Source: Rhizobiales bacterium Y(2018) (GTDB lineage Bacteria; Pseudomonadota; Alphaproteobacteria; Rhizobiales; Aestuariivirgaceae). Taken from it: a stretch of DNA of 64,000 nt. Where the stretch lies: positions 1-64,000 of the forward strand of contig SCPD01000022.1 of assembly GCA_005502925.1 (NCBI GenBank). The letters run 5' to 3'. A program made the position numbers and the translations under genes. The notes below the pieces were generated by a model. That model was not told the origin of the DNA and made no database searches. It saw only the letters and a list, made by a program, of their open reading frames with translations. Every line of letters begins with the position of its first letter. The first letter of the stretch is position 1. This document shows, piece after piece, positions 1-8,712 of the stretch.

Positions 1-93
1 GCCCTCGCTCACAAACTTCTCGTTCGCCTCAACGCAAAAGCACGCGAAGCGCGAGCTCAACTCGCAAATACAACTTGACTGCCCAGATAGTCG

Positions 94-110
94 CTCCCCG
101 CAAGGGGGAG
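94..110. terminator. GC-rich hairpin downstream of the S15 hydrolase gene
   Basis: Six-base arms CTCCCC (94-99) and GGGGAG (105-110) flank the loop GCAAG. The hairpin lies just past the stop codon of the minus-strand gene that ends at 121. There is no T-tract on the minus strand, so it may be a weak terminator or an intergenic palindrome. Nothing else is recognisable in 1-120. Confidence 0.4.
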
Positions 111-120
111 GGAGGAATAA

Positions 121-1947
121 CTAGCCGATCACCGGAACAATCAGATGCGATGGACGCTCGGCATCATGGAAGATCGTCTGTGTCGCCTTGACCGACGGTC
201 CCGGACTGCCGCCGCGATTGCGGTTGCGTTCGAATTTGGGGAAGTCGGCCGAGGAGATGTCGAGCCTGAGGCGATGGCCGGCGGTGAAACGGTTGGCCGT
301 CGCCCACATGTCGATCTCGAAGCTATAGACCTGTCCCGGCTTAAGCAGCGCGGTCTCGTCCTTGGCAAGCGGCCGGTAGCGGGTGCGCAGCACGCCATTC
401 TGCAATTGGATGGCGCGACCGTCCGGAAACACATCGCTGAGCCGTCCGTAAAGATCCGTCTCGGGCGCCGATGAGCTGGCATAAAGGATGAGCCGCAACG
501 GCCCCACCACATCGAGATCGTGGGCCAAGACGTCGCTCGTATAGGTGACGACATCGCCACGCTGCTGAACCTCCGAGACATCGACGCTGCCGGCGCGATA
601 GACCGCCGACAGGATGCTGCCGCCGAGCGTCGGGGTCGGATCGTCGGGATCATAGGTGTAAGTGTCGGCGGCCGATGAAGCCGGCGGATCATCGACGAGC
701 CGTCCCTCCGCCCCGAGATAGAGCCGTCGCTCCTGCGCTTCCGGCGGCGGCCAGGCTTCGGCCGTCCGCCATTCATTGGCGCCCATCAGATAATAGGTGA
801 CGGGCGGAATTTCCCGCGTCTTGCCCTCCCTGATCGATCCATACCAATGGAGCAGCAATTCGAGATTTTCACCCGAGCGATAAGTACGCCGCAAGGCGGC
901 ATGCTCGGCCTCGCCCTCATGATAGCCCGGCACATTATGGGCGCTTGGCGTGATCAGAATCCGGCTCGCGCGCGCTTGCGGGGTGCCTTTCCGCGTCAGT
1001 TGCGTAAAACTTTCGAGCGCGTCGCCGAGGCACCAGTCGTACCAGCCCGTCACCATGAGGGCCGGCGCATGGATGGCGGCACAAAGCTCAGCCACGCCGG
1101 CACGCGGCAGCATCAGCGCATCCGGGTCGACGACCGGACCGAAAAGCGGATTGAGCTTGGTGGTGCTGACGAAGGTGATGGTGTCCTCACCGAGCGCCTC
1201 TTTCAGGAAGCGCACCCGCCCGACCGGATCGAGGCTGTTATAGTGCTTCCACAGCCAGTCCCAACGCTCAGCCTCCGAGAGCATCTCGAGCTGCGGGAAA
1301 CGCGCCTTGACGGTGTCGGGCAAGGGCGAATGCAAAGGATCATTGAAATAGCCGGTCGCCCAGGTCTCGTCCCTCATCTGCGCTTCGAGCAGAGCGCGGT
1401 CGACCTTCACCTTGTCCTTGCCTTTGCCGACGGTGCGCGAATAGGCATTGAGGAACATGTGGAAGCGCACGCCGTGGCTGGGCGCGATGCCGACGCCTGC
1501 GACTTCCGGCATCGTGGCGGTCATCTTCGGGTTGGTCGCCATGCAGAATTGCGTGCCGCCATCATAGGAGCCGCCCATCGCGCCGATGAAGCCGTCGCAC
1601 CAGGGCTGCCCCGCCACCCAGTCGACGAAGTCGTAGCTGTCCTCGCCCTCATGGACATAGAAGTCCCAGCTGTCCGGCTCACTGTCGCCGGTGCCGCGTA
1701 CATCCTGGCAGATCACGACATAACCGCGCTGCGCCAGCGCCAGGGAGATCTCGGCATAGCGCGCTTTGCCATAGGGGCTGCGCACCGCAATGACCGGCGC
1801 GGGTGTCTTGGGCGGCAGATGCAGATGCGCCGCGAGCCTGACCCCGTCGCGCATGGTGACGAATTGGGTTTCCTGGCGGATCGCCTCCACCGGAAAAAGC
1901 GCCGGCGTGGTGATCTCGCCGGCGAGCGCGGCGCGGAATCTGTCCAT
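121..1947 (-). CDS. CocE/NonD-type alpha/beta hydrolase (peptidase S15 family)
   Basis: Predicted cytoplasmic serine hydrolase of the X-Pro dipeptidyl-peptidase/cocaine-esterase family, acting on an amide or ester bond. The nucleophile elbow GGSYDG lies near residue 127, after the oxyanion-type stretch DVRGTGDS. The C-terminal third is the jelly-roll PepX_C domain, as in CocE and glutaryl-7-ACA acylases. Length of about 608 aa is normal. It is the last gene of a minus-strand operon with a peptide ABC importer and an M19 peptidase, so a role in hydrolysing an imported peptide-like compound is inferred. I use the ATG at 1947, one base past the previous stop; a GTG at 1956 would overlap that gene. 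The exact substrate cannot be read from sequence. Confidence 0.88.
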   Translation of the reverse strand: MDRFRAALAGEITTPALFPVEAIRQETQFVTMRDGVRLAAHLHLPPKTPAPVIAVRSPYGKARYAEISLALAQRGYVVICQDVRGTGDSEPDSWDFYVHEGEDSYDFVDWVAGQPWCDGFIGAMGGSYDGGTQFCMATNPKMTATMPEVAGVGIAPSHGVRFHMFLNAYSRTVGKGKDKVKVDRALLEAQMRDETWATGYFNDPLHSPLPDTVKARFPQLEMLSEAERWDWLWKHYNSLDPVGRVRFLKEALGEDTITFVSTTKLNPLFGPVVDPDALMLPRAGVAELCAAIHAPALMVTGWYDWCLGDALESFTQLTRKGTPQARASRILITPSAHNVPGYHEGEAEHAALRRTYRSGENLELLLHWYGSIREGKTREIPPVTYYLMGANEWRTAEAWPPPEAQERRLYLGAEGRLVDDPPASSAADTYTYDPDDPTPTLGGSILSAVYRAGSVDVSEVQQRGDVVTYTSDVLAHDLDVVGPLRLILYASSSAPETDLYGRLSDVFPDGRAIQLQNGVLRTRYRPLAKDETALLKPGQVYSFEIDMWATANRFTAGHRLRLDISSADFPKFERNRNRGGSPGPSVKATQTIFHDAERPSHLIVPVIG

Positions 1948-1948
1948 C

Positions 1949-2923
1949 TCACGCACCCCAGATGCGCTCGAAGACGGTGAGGAAGTTCTCGCCGAGCACG
2001 CCCCTCACCTCATCGTCCGAGAAGCCGCGCGACTTGAGAGCGGCGCGGACATTTCCGGCCTCGGCATGGCTCGCGATACCGACCGGAAACTGCCAGGGCG
2101 GCATCGGAATATAACGTTCGTCATAGCCGAAATAGACATAGTCGTCCTCGTCCTCTTCGGCGAAATCGAAACCCAAGCCGACATGCTCGATGCCGACGAG
2201 ATCGGCCATATAGGCGACATGGTCGATCAGCATGTCGAGCGTCGCCTGCTTGTCACGGGTGAGGAAAAACGGCGCCGCACAGACACCAATGGCGCCGCCC
2301 GATGCCGCCACTGCGCGGATGAGATCGTCGGACACATTACGTGGCGTGTCGAGCAAGGCGCGCGCATTGGCATGGGTGACGACGACGGGGCGCGTCGCCG
2401 CTTCCGTCGCCTCGAGCGCGGTGCGGGCTCCCGCATGCGAGAGATCGACCGCCAGGGCGAGATCCTCCATGCGGCGGATCACCTTGCGGCCGAACTTGCT
2501 CAAGCCCGCATCGGTCGGCTCGAAGCAGCCATCGCCCAGCCGGTTGCGCGAATTATAGGTGAGCTGCATGGCGCGCAGGCCCACATCGTGAAACACATTG
2601 AGGAAGTCGAGCTCGTCCTCGATCGGATCGGCGCCCTGGAAATGAAACACGATCGCCGTCTCGCCCGCCGCTTTCGCCGCCCTGATATCGGCGACCGACC
2701 GTGCAATCCTGATCTTCTGCTTGCGCGCCCGCTCGATCTCGAGCCAGTTGGCGATGATCTCCATCGTGGTGCGGAAATCCTCGATGGCGCCGGCCGAGGT
2801 GAAGACCGCATCGATGCCACCGGCCACAATGCCCGGCAGAATTTTGCCGAGCTCGCGCGGCTGCAGCATCGGCGCCGTCGCATCCAGATAGATCGTCTTT
2901 TCGGGCGAGGTTTCGGCTCTCAT
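1949..2923 (-). CDS. M19 (membrane/renal dipeptidase-like) peptidase, variant metal site
   Basis: A 324-aa TIM-barrel dipeptidase of the amidohydrolase superfamily. The ATG at 2923 overlaps the TGA of the upstream ATPase gene (ATGA), showing translational coupling. Family landmarks are QLTYNSRN, DLSHAG and a THANARAL segment, so the two downstream metal-binding histidines remain. The N-terminal HxD pair expected in classical M19 enzymes is replaced by LDATAP, and the bridging glutamate position reads FQG instead of xEG. This matches an M19 subgroup with a modified binuclear site. Placement after a peptide importer suggests it cleaves an imported dipeptide or related amide. Length is normal for bacterial M19. 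Confidence 0.85.
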   Translation of the reverse strand: MRAETSPEKTIYLDATAPMLQPRELGKILPGIVAGGIDAVFTSAGAIEDFRTTMEIIANWLEIERARKQKIRIARSVADIRAAKAAGETAIVFHFQGADPIEDELDFLNVFHDVGLRAMQLTYNSRNRLGDGCFEPTDAGLSKFGRKVIRRMEDLALAVDLSHAGARTALEATEAATRPVVVTHANARALLDTPRNVSDDLIRAVAASGGAIGVCAAPFFLTRDKQATLDMLIDHVAYMADLVGIEHVGLGFDFAEEDEDDYVYFGYDERYIPMPPWQFPVGIASHAEAGNVRAALKSRGFSDDEVRGVLGENFLTVFERIWGA

Positions 2924-3921
2924 GATCGGCTGTTTCCTTGTTGATGCTTGGAATGTTCGGCAAGCCAGCAGCGCGCGAAGCGTCCCTCGCCCGCCGGGAA
3001 AGCGGGCGGCTGCTCTTCGGCGCAAGAACGCAGGCGCGCCGGGCAGCGCGGCTCGAAGGCGCAGCCCGCCGGCAAGGAAGCGAGATCGGGCGGGCGCCCG
3101 GCAATGGTCTGGAGCCCCTCCTCGACGCGCCGATCGATGCGCGGCACGGCATTGAGAAGTGCCCGCGTATAGGGATGCTCAGGGTTAGCGAAGACCTGCG
3201 CCGTCGGCCCCGCTTCGACGATGCGGCCGGCATACATTACGAGCACCCGCGTGCAGAAGCGCGAGACGAGCGCGATATTATGCGAGATGAGGAGGATGGC
3301 GGTGCCCGTCTCCTTGTTCATGCGGCCGAGCAGTCCCATGATCTGGGCCTGCACGGTCACGTCGAGCGCCGTGGTCGGCTCGTCCGCGATGAGGAGCTTC
3401 GGCGCATTGGCCATGCCGATAGCGATCACCACGCGCTGGCGCATGCCGCCCGAATATTGATGCGGGTAATCCCGCGCCCGTGCTTCCGGATCGGGAATAC
3501 GCACGCCTTGCAGCATCTCGACCGAACGGCGCCAGGATTGCGCCGGTGTGACCCGGTGATGCGCCTCGACCGTCTCGGCGACCTGACGGCCGATGCGCAG
3601 CACCGGATTGAGCGAGGCGGAGGGATCCTGGAAGATCATGCCGATCTCGTTGCCGCGCACCTCGCGCATCTCGGCTTCGGAAAGCCCGATCAGGTTACGA
3701 CCATTGAGGGCGATGCGGCCGCCGGTGATGCGGCCGGGTTTCGGGATGAGCTGCAGCATCGACAGTGCCAGCATGGATTTGCCGGACCCCGATTCCCCGA
3801 CAATGCCGACCACTTCGCCTGGCGCTACGCTGAAGGAAAGGCCGTCCACCGCCTTCACCTCGCCGCGCCGGCTGGGGATGCGCACGCGCAGATCGTCGAT
3901 CTGGAGCAAAGGCGCCGACAT
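2920..3921 (-). CDS. Peptide ABC importer ATP-binding protein, DppD/OppD type
   Basis: A 333-aa cytoplasmic ATPase that powers the Dpp/Opp-type importer of this operon. It shows Walker A GESGSGKS near residue 42, a Q-loop at FQDP, signature YSGGMRQR, Walker B LLIADEP and an H-loop LLISHN. A C-terminal oligopeptide/dipeptide extension carries the cysteine-rich motif CAFEPRCPARLRSC, which in this family binds a [4Fe-4S] cluster or metal. It overlaps its neighbours by 1 and 4 bases. The pair with the next ATPase gives the heterodimer usual for peptide importers. Confidence 0.93.
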   Translation of the reverse strand: MSAPLLQIDDLRVRIPSRRGEVKAVDGLSFSVAPGEVVGIVGESGSGKSMLALSMLQLIPKPGRITGGRIALNGRNLIGLSEAEMREVRGNEIGMIFQDPSASLNPVLRIGRQVAETVEAHHRVTPAQSWRRSVEMLQGVRIPDPEARARDYPHQYSGGMRQRVVIAIGMANAPKLLIADEPTTALDVTVQAQIMGLLGRMNKETGTAILLISHNIALVSRFCTRVLVMYAGRIVEAGPTAQVFANPEHPYTRALLNAVPRIDRRVEEGLQTIAGRPPDLASLPAGCAFEPRCPARLRSCAEEQPPAFPAGEGRFARCWLAEHSKHQQGNSRS

Positions 3922-4919
3922 CAGGCAGCTCCTTTCAGCAAGGGCGACGTGGAAAGCAGCGGCGCGATCTCGTCGGAGAAATGACAGGCGGCCAAATGCC
4001 CGCCTTCTCCCGTGGACACCGGAGCCTGCGTCGCGCAGCGTTCCGGATGGCCGAGCTTGCCGCTGAGCCAGCAGCGTGTGTGGAAGCGGCAGCCGCCCGG
4101 CACGCGGGACGGCGACGGCGGATCGCCGGCGAGCAGGAAGTCCTCGGCCACCGGCGACGGTCCGCTGCCGAGTGTCGGAACGGAGGAGAGCAAGGCGACC
4201 GTATAAGGATGGCGTGGTGCCGAGAAAAGCTGCTCGGTCTCGGCGATCTCGACGATGCGGCCGAGATACATCACGGCGACGCGGCTCGCCATCTGCCGCA
4301 CCACCGCGAGGTCATGCGAAATGAAGACATAAGTCAGCCGCAGGCGGCGCTGCAGGTCGATCAGCAGATTGACGATCTGCGCCTGGATCGAGACATCGAG
4401 CGCGCTCAAGGGCTCGTCGCAGATGATAAGCTTCGGCTCGCAGGCAAGCGCCCGGGCGATGCCGATGCGCTGGCGCTGGCCGCCGGAGAATTCGCGCGGG
4501 AGACGCTGCGCCATGTCGGCGCCGAGCCCGACCATGTCGAGCAGCTCGGCGACCCGTTTCTGGCGTGTCGCCCGGTCGACGCCGGCGATAAGCAGAGGCT
4601 CGCCGACGATCTCGCCCACCCGCTGGCGCGGATCGAGGCTGGCATAAGGATCCTGGAAGACCATCTGCAATTGCCGGCGCGCCTGGCGCAATTGCCGGTC
4701 ACTCAGCGCCGTAAGCTCGGCGCCGTTGAAGGTGACCTTGCCGCTCGTCGGCCGTTGCAGGAGCGCCAGCGAGCGTCCGAGCGTGGTCTTGCCGCAGCCC
4801 GATTCGCCGACGATCGCCAGCGTCTCGCCCGGCGCCACGGTGAGGCTCACGCCGTCGACGGCACGCACCGCGTTGAAGCGGACTTCGATGTCGCGGGCTT
4901 CGAGCAGGATCTCGCTCAT
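3921..4919 (-). CDS. Peptide ABC importer ATP-binding protein, DppF/OppF type
   Basis: A 332-aa second ATPase of the peptide importer. It has Walker A GESGCGKT near residue 37, a FQDPYASLDPR Q-loop segment typical of DppF/OppF, signature FSGGQRQR, Walker B LIICDEP and switch histidine FISHD. The C-terminal motif CRFHTRCWLSGKLGHPERC is the family cysteine cluster. Its stop overlaps the start of the DppD-like gene and its start overlaps the end of the permease gene. Here the DppF-like gene precedes the DppD-like gene, the reverse of the E. coli dpp order. Confidence 0.93.
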   Translation of the reverse strand: MSEILLEARDIEVRFNAVRAVDGVSLTVAPGETLAIVGESGCGKTTLGRSLALLQRPTSGKVTFNGAELTALSDRQLRQARRQLQMVFQDPYASLDPRQRVGEIVGEPLLIAGVDRATRQKRVAELLDMVGLGADMAQRLPREFSGGQRQRIGIARALACEPKLIICDEPLSALDVSIQAQIVNLLIDLQRRLRLTYVFISHDLAVVRQMASRVAVMYLGRIVEIAETEQLFSAPRHPYTVALLSSVPTLGSGPSPVAEDFLLAGDPPSPSRVPGGCRFHTRCWLSGKLGHPERCATQAPVSTGEGGHLAACHFSDEIAPLLSTSPLLKGAA

Positions 4920-5866
4920 GTGGCGGCTCCCCGCGACGCGCTGACCGCCGGATCGAGCAGGTCACGCAGGGCATCGCCCACCACATTGAGGGCGAGCAGC
5001 GTCAGGCCGATGGCGAGCGCCGGAAAGACCAGGAGATGCGGATAGGACTGGATCGATTGCGCCCCGGAGGCGATCATCGTGCCCCAGCTCGGCGTCGGCG
5101 GATCGATACCGACGCCGATGAAGCTCAGACCCGCTTCGAGCAGGATCGCATTGGGCACGACGAAGGTGACGGCGATCAGGATGACCGGCAGCGTGTTGGG
5201 CAGGAGATGCTTGCGGATGATGAACCAATGGGAAGCGCCGGCGAGCCGGCAGGCCAGCACATATTCGGCATGTTTGAGCGAGAGCACCTGGGCGCGCACC
5301 AGGCGCGATGTGGTGACCCAGCCGGTGAGGCCCAGCGTGAGCAGCACGCCCAGAAGCCCGCCCGAGAGGCGATAGGCTTCCGCGAGCGGCGCCATCCAGC
5401 CGCTCGCATCGCCGCCGAGCTGACCCTTGATCAGCGCCGCGAACAAGATGGCGAACAACGTGTCGGGAAAGGCATACATGCTGTCGACGAAACGCATGAT
5501 GGCATTGTCGATGAAGCCGCCGGCATAGGCCGCGATCGTGCCGACCAGCACACCGATCGCCACCGCGATGATGGTCGAGGCGACGGCGACGGTGAGCGAT
5601 ACCCGGGCGCCGACAGCGAGGCGCGCCACCATATCGCGCCCGAGCGCATCGGTGCCGAGCCAGTATTTGAGCGACGGCCCGGAATTGCGCACCAGCACAT
5701 TCTGGCGATAGGCGTCATGCGGCAGGAAGGACGAGAACAGCGCCAGCGCCAGCACCAGCAGCAGGAAGGCAAGGGCGAGGCTCAGCGCCGGATTATGCCG
5801 GATGAAGCGCCACAGCCGGGTCACCATCCCGGCATCGCGCGGCGGGGCGAGATCGAGGACGCTCAT
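4916..5866 (-). CDS. Peptide ABC importer permease, DppC/OppC type
   Basis: A 316-aa inner-membrane permease with about six membrane segments. The N-terminal OppC_N region (HNPALSLALAF, first helix) is followed by the family motif GTDALGRDM and the BPD_transp_1 domain. The EAA-type loop lies around CRLAGASHWFIIRKHLLPN. It partners the DppB-like permease and overlaps it by four bases, forming the membrane channel of the importer. Length and domain order are normal. Confidence 0.93.
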   Translation of the reverse strand: MSVLDLAPPRDAGMVTRLWRFIRHNPALSLALAFLLLVLALALFSSFLPHDAYRQNVLVRNSGPSLKYWLGTDALGRDMVARLAVGARVSLTVAVASTIIAVAIGVLVGTIAAYAGGFIDNAIMRFVDSMYAFPDTLFAILFAALIKGQLGGDASGWMAPLAEAYRLSGGLLGVLLTLGLTGWVTTSRLVRAQVLSLKHAEYVLACRLAGASHWFIIRKHLLPNTLPVILIAVTFVVPNAILLEAGLSFIGVGIDPPTPSWGTMIASGAQSIQSYPHLLVFPALAIGLTLLALNVVGDALRDLLDPAVSASRGAAT

Positions 5867-6801
5867 CGGCCCTGCTCCAGGCGCGCGCGCGGGTCGAGCA
5901 GGAAATAGGACAGGTCGACCAGCAGATTGATCACCACCACGATCACCGCATAGATGAGCGTGGTGCCGATGATGACGGGATAATCGCGCGCCGCGATGGC
6001 GAGTACGAAATAGCGTCCGAAGCCCGGTATGCCGGCGATCGATTCGACGAAGAAGGACCCGACCAGCACATAGGCGGCATAGGAGCCGGCGACGGTGATC
6101 GCGGGGATGAGGGCGTTACGGCCCATATGATGGATGATGATCGGCAGCGGCTTCATGCCTTTGGCGCGTGCGGTGCGCACGAAATCGAGATTCATCACTT
6201 CCAGCATGCTGGTGCGGAAGCAGCGGATGACGGCGGCGAGCGGCGCCAGCGCCAGCGAGAAGATCGGCACCAGCGACGAGGCGGTGAAGAGACCTTTCCA
6301 GCCGAAGGTCGGCACCAGGCCCAGGCCCACGCCGAGAGAGACGATCAGGATCGAGGTCACGACATAGGTCGGCATGGAGATGCCGAGCGTGCTGATCATG
6401 CGGATGAGCCCGTCGACGGCCGGATGCCTGGTCAAGGCCGCCAGGGCGCCGAGCGGCAGGCCGAGAAGGACGGCGAGCAGCATCGCGGCGGCGCCGAGCT
6501 TGAGCGAGACGGGCAGGAAACGCGCGACGATGTCGTTCACCGACTGGGTGCGGTCGCGATAGGACGGACCGAAGTCACCCCGCAGTGCGTTCCACAGATA
6601 GCTCGTATATTGCACGTAAAGCGGCTTATCGAGATTGTATTTGGCATCGAGCACCGCCTTGATCGACGGCTCGATCGGCCGGTTGCCGCCCGAATCCCAG
6701 GGCGATCCCGGCGTCGCATGGGCGATGAAGAACACCAACGTATAGGCGATCAGCAAAGTGGGGATCGCGGACAGAATGCGTTTGATCAGAAAGGAAAGCA
6801 T
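5863..6801 (-). CDS. Peptide ABC importer permease, DppB/OppB type
   Basis: A 312-aa permease. The first membrane segment is followed by ARHATPGSP-like family sequence (FIAHATPGSPWDSGGN), then a periplasmic loop and the BPD_transp_1 domain with its EAA-type loop at RTARAKGMKPLPIIIHHM. The C-terminus carries the OppB-type ending DLSYFLLDPRARL. It is separated from the upstream binding-protein gene by 207 bases that hold a REP-like palindrome (6865-6979). Confidence 0.93.
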   Translation of the reverse strand: MLSFLIKRILSAIPTLLIAYTLVFFIAHATPGSPWDSGGNRPIEPSIKAVLDAKYNLDKPLYVQYTSYLWNALRGDFGPSYRDRTQSVNDIVARFLPVSLKLGAAAMLLAVLLGLPLGALAALTRHPAVDGLIRMISTLGISMPTYVVTSILIVSLGVGLGLVPTFGWKGLFTASSLVPIFSLALAPLAAVIRCFRTSMLEVMNLDFVRTARAKGMKPLPIIIHHMGRNALIPAITVAGSYAAYVLVGSFFVESIAGIPGFGRYFVLAIAARDYPVIIGTTLIYAVIVVVINLLVDLSYFLLDPRARLEQGR

Positions 6802-6864
6802 AATCGCACCCTGCCCGCCAAATCCTTAGAGCGTGACGACCTTGGCATAAACCATCTCTTGAAA

Positions 6865-6979
6865 CACCCTCATGCTGAGGTGCGAGCGAAGCGAGCCTCG
6901 AAGCATCCATCAGGATAATGCGAGGATGCTGCATCAGCCCCTTCGAGGCCCGCCTTCGGCGGGCACCTCAGGGTGAGGG
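6865..6979. repeat. REP-like nested palindromic element (about 115 bp)
   Basis: The element starts CACCCTCATGCTGAGGTGC and ends with a near-perfect inverted copy (GCACCTCAGGGTGAGGG). Inside, CCTCGAAGCATCC (6896-6908) faces GGATGC and CCCTTCGAGG (6924-6948). This layout matches intergenic palindromes widespread in Rhizobiales. It sits exactly between the binding-protein gene and the first permease gene, where it could stabilise or attenuate the mRNA. The rest of 6802-7008 shows no gene. Confidence 0.75.
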
Positions 6980-7008
6980 TAGTGAGACGATTCAAACCGA
7001 TCACGCCC

Positions 7009-8601
7009 CTATTTAAAGGCAGCCTCGCCGATATGATACATGTTGAGCACGCCCTCATGGGCGAGCCCCTGCACATCGGGCTTCACCATCCACAGATCGG
7101 TCGGATTCTGCAGCGCGGTCATCGGCTGCTCCTCCTCAAGGATCTTGTTGGCCTGGCGATAGAGCTCGGCGCGCTTGGCGGGATCGGTCTCGGCATCCGC
7201 CTTCTTGACGATCTCGGCGAAAGCTTCATTGGTGAAGTGGTTCTGGCGCGGATCGGCGGTGACGAGATCGCCGAACCAGTTGGCGGGATCGGCATAGTCC
7301 GACCACCAGCCATTGATCATGATGTCGTATTTCTCGGTCTTGCGCGTCTGCACCCAGGCGCGGAAGGCATTGGCTTCCAACACATTGATATTGGCCTGGA
7401 TGCCGAGATTGTCGGCCCACATCTGCTGCAGCAACTGTGCGATGAGCGGGCGCTCGCGCGTCGAGGTGGTCGAGATGGTGAATTGCGGCAAGCCTTTGCC
7501 ATCCGGGAAGCCGGCATCGGCGAGAAGCTTCTTGGCGTCCTCGATCGAGCCTTTGAGCGCATCGGCCGTGTTGCTGCCGGGGATCGATTCGGGGACGATC
7601 GTGGTGGCGATGCGGTTGGTGCCGTCGCTGACCGCGGTGACGATGGCCTGCCGGTCGATGACGAGCGCCAGCGCATGGCGCACGCGTTTGTCGTTCCACG
7701 GCGCCTGCCGCATGTCGAACTGCACCCATTCGGTGGCGGCGAGCGCGAAGGGATCGAGTTGCTTGCCGAGATCGGCATCGCCGCGGATGCGTGCGATGTC
7801 CTGCGAGGGCACGCAGGTGGTGAAGTCGATCTCATCCGCCTCATAGGCGCGTAATTGCGCGGTGCATTGATCGCCCGACGCGATCGTCATCTCGATGCGC
7901 GGAATGGCGGGTTTCTGGCCGCCATAATGCGGATTGGCCTCCATCACGATCGACTGATCGTTGACGCGGCTCACGAGCTTATAGGGACCGTTGGAGAGCA
8001 TGTGCTCGGGCGCCACCCATTTCTCGCCGAATTCCTCGACCACCGCCTTGGGCACCGGCGTCAGATAGGGCAGCGCCAGCTTGGCGCGGAATTGCGGCGC
8101 CGGCAGCGCCGTCACGACCTCGAACGTATACTCGCCGGTCGCCTTGATGCCGACCTTCTCGGCGTCGGTGAGCGTGCCCTTATTGTAGTCCATGGCGTTT
8201 TCAACATCGCTCAGGAAGCTCGCGGTCTCGCTGCCAGTCTTGGGATCGAGGATGCGCTTCCACGAATAGACCCAGTCGGCGGCGGTGACCGGCTGGCCGT
8301 TCGACCATTTGTAATCGGGATTGAGCGCGATCTTCCAGGTGCGGCCATCGGGGGCGAGCTCGATGCTCTTGGCCTGCAGCAGCACGAGATTGCCGTCCTT
8401 GTCGGTGCGCGCCAAGGGCTGGAAGAGCTGCGCATTGACATAGATGGCGAAGTCGGCGGCGAGATTGGGATCCATGTAGCGCGGCTCACCGACGATCATG
8501 CGGAAGGCGCTCTTGTCGCTGGCGGCGTCTACCGGGCCGGCCAGCGCGGTGGTGAACAGCGCCGCAACGGCGAAAGCCTTGAGGACATGTGATTTCAGCA
8601 T
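7009..8601 (-). CDS. Peptide ABC importer solute-binding protein, OppA/DppA type (SBP family 5)
   Basis: A 530-aa periplasmic receptor that delivers peptides to the downstream permeases. The start ATG at 8601 follows a GGGGAGAG ribosome site. Residues 1-26 form a Sec signal peptide ending LAGPVDAAS. Family landmarks include an OppA-like DWVYSWKR segment, RRALALAIDR-like KRVRHALALVIDR, and a conserved C-terminal EEEQPMTALQNPTDLWMV region, close to OppA of enterobacteria. It is the first gene of the importer operon; the 111-base gap upstream probably holds the promoter, downstream of a LysR gene on the same strand. Confidence 0.93.
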   Translation of the reverse strand: MLKSHVLKAFAVAALFTTALAGPVDAASDKSAFRMIVGEPRYMDPNLAADFAIYVNAQLFQPLARTDKDGNLVLLQAKSIELAPDGRTWKIALNPDYKWSNGQPVTAADWVYSWKRILDPKTGSETASFLSDVENAMDYNKGTLTDAEKVGIKATGEYTFEVVTALPAPQFRAKLALPYLTPVPKAVVEEFGEKWVAPEHMLSNGPYKLVSRVNDQSIVMEANPHYGGQKPAIPRIEMTIASGDQCTAQLRAYEADEIDFTTCVPSQDIARIRGDADLGKQLDPFALAATEWVQFDMRQAPWNDKRVRHALALVIDRQAIVTAVSDGTNRIATTIVPESIPGSNTADALKGSIEDAKKLLADAGFPDGKGLPQFTISTTSTRERPLIAQLLQQMWADNLGIQANINVLEANAFRAWVQTRKTEKYDIMINGWWSDYADPANWFGDLVTADPRQNHFTNEAFAEIVKKADAETDPAKRAELYRQANKILEEEQPMTALQNPTDLWMVKPDVQGLAHEGVLNMYHIGEAAFK

Positions 8602-8712
8602 TTTCTCTCCCCAGTTGATCCGGCCTTGTGGATGGCCGATGCTTGGCGACCATAGGGACGGCTTAATTTCATTTCTAATACTTATTTGCGTCGGATTGAG
8701 GCCCATTAGGCA

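Noticed and set aside
847-1980. 377-aa plus-strand frame opposite the S15 hydrolase
   Set aside because: Antisense shadow of a gene with intact catalytic motif and operon context.
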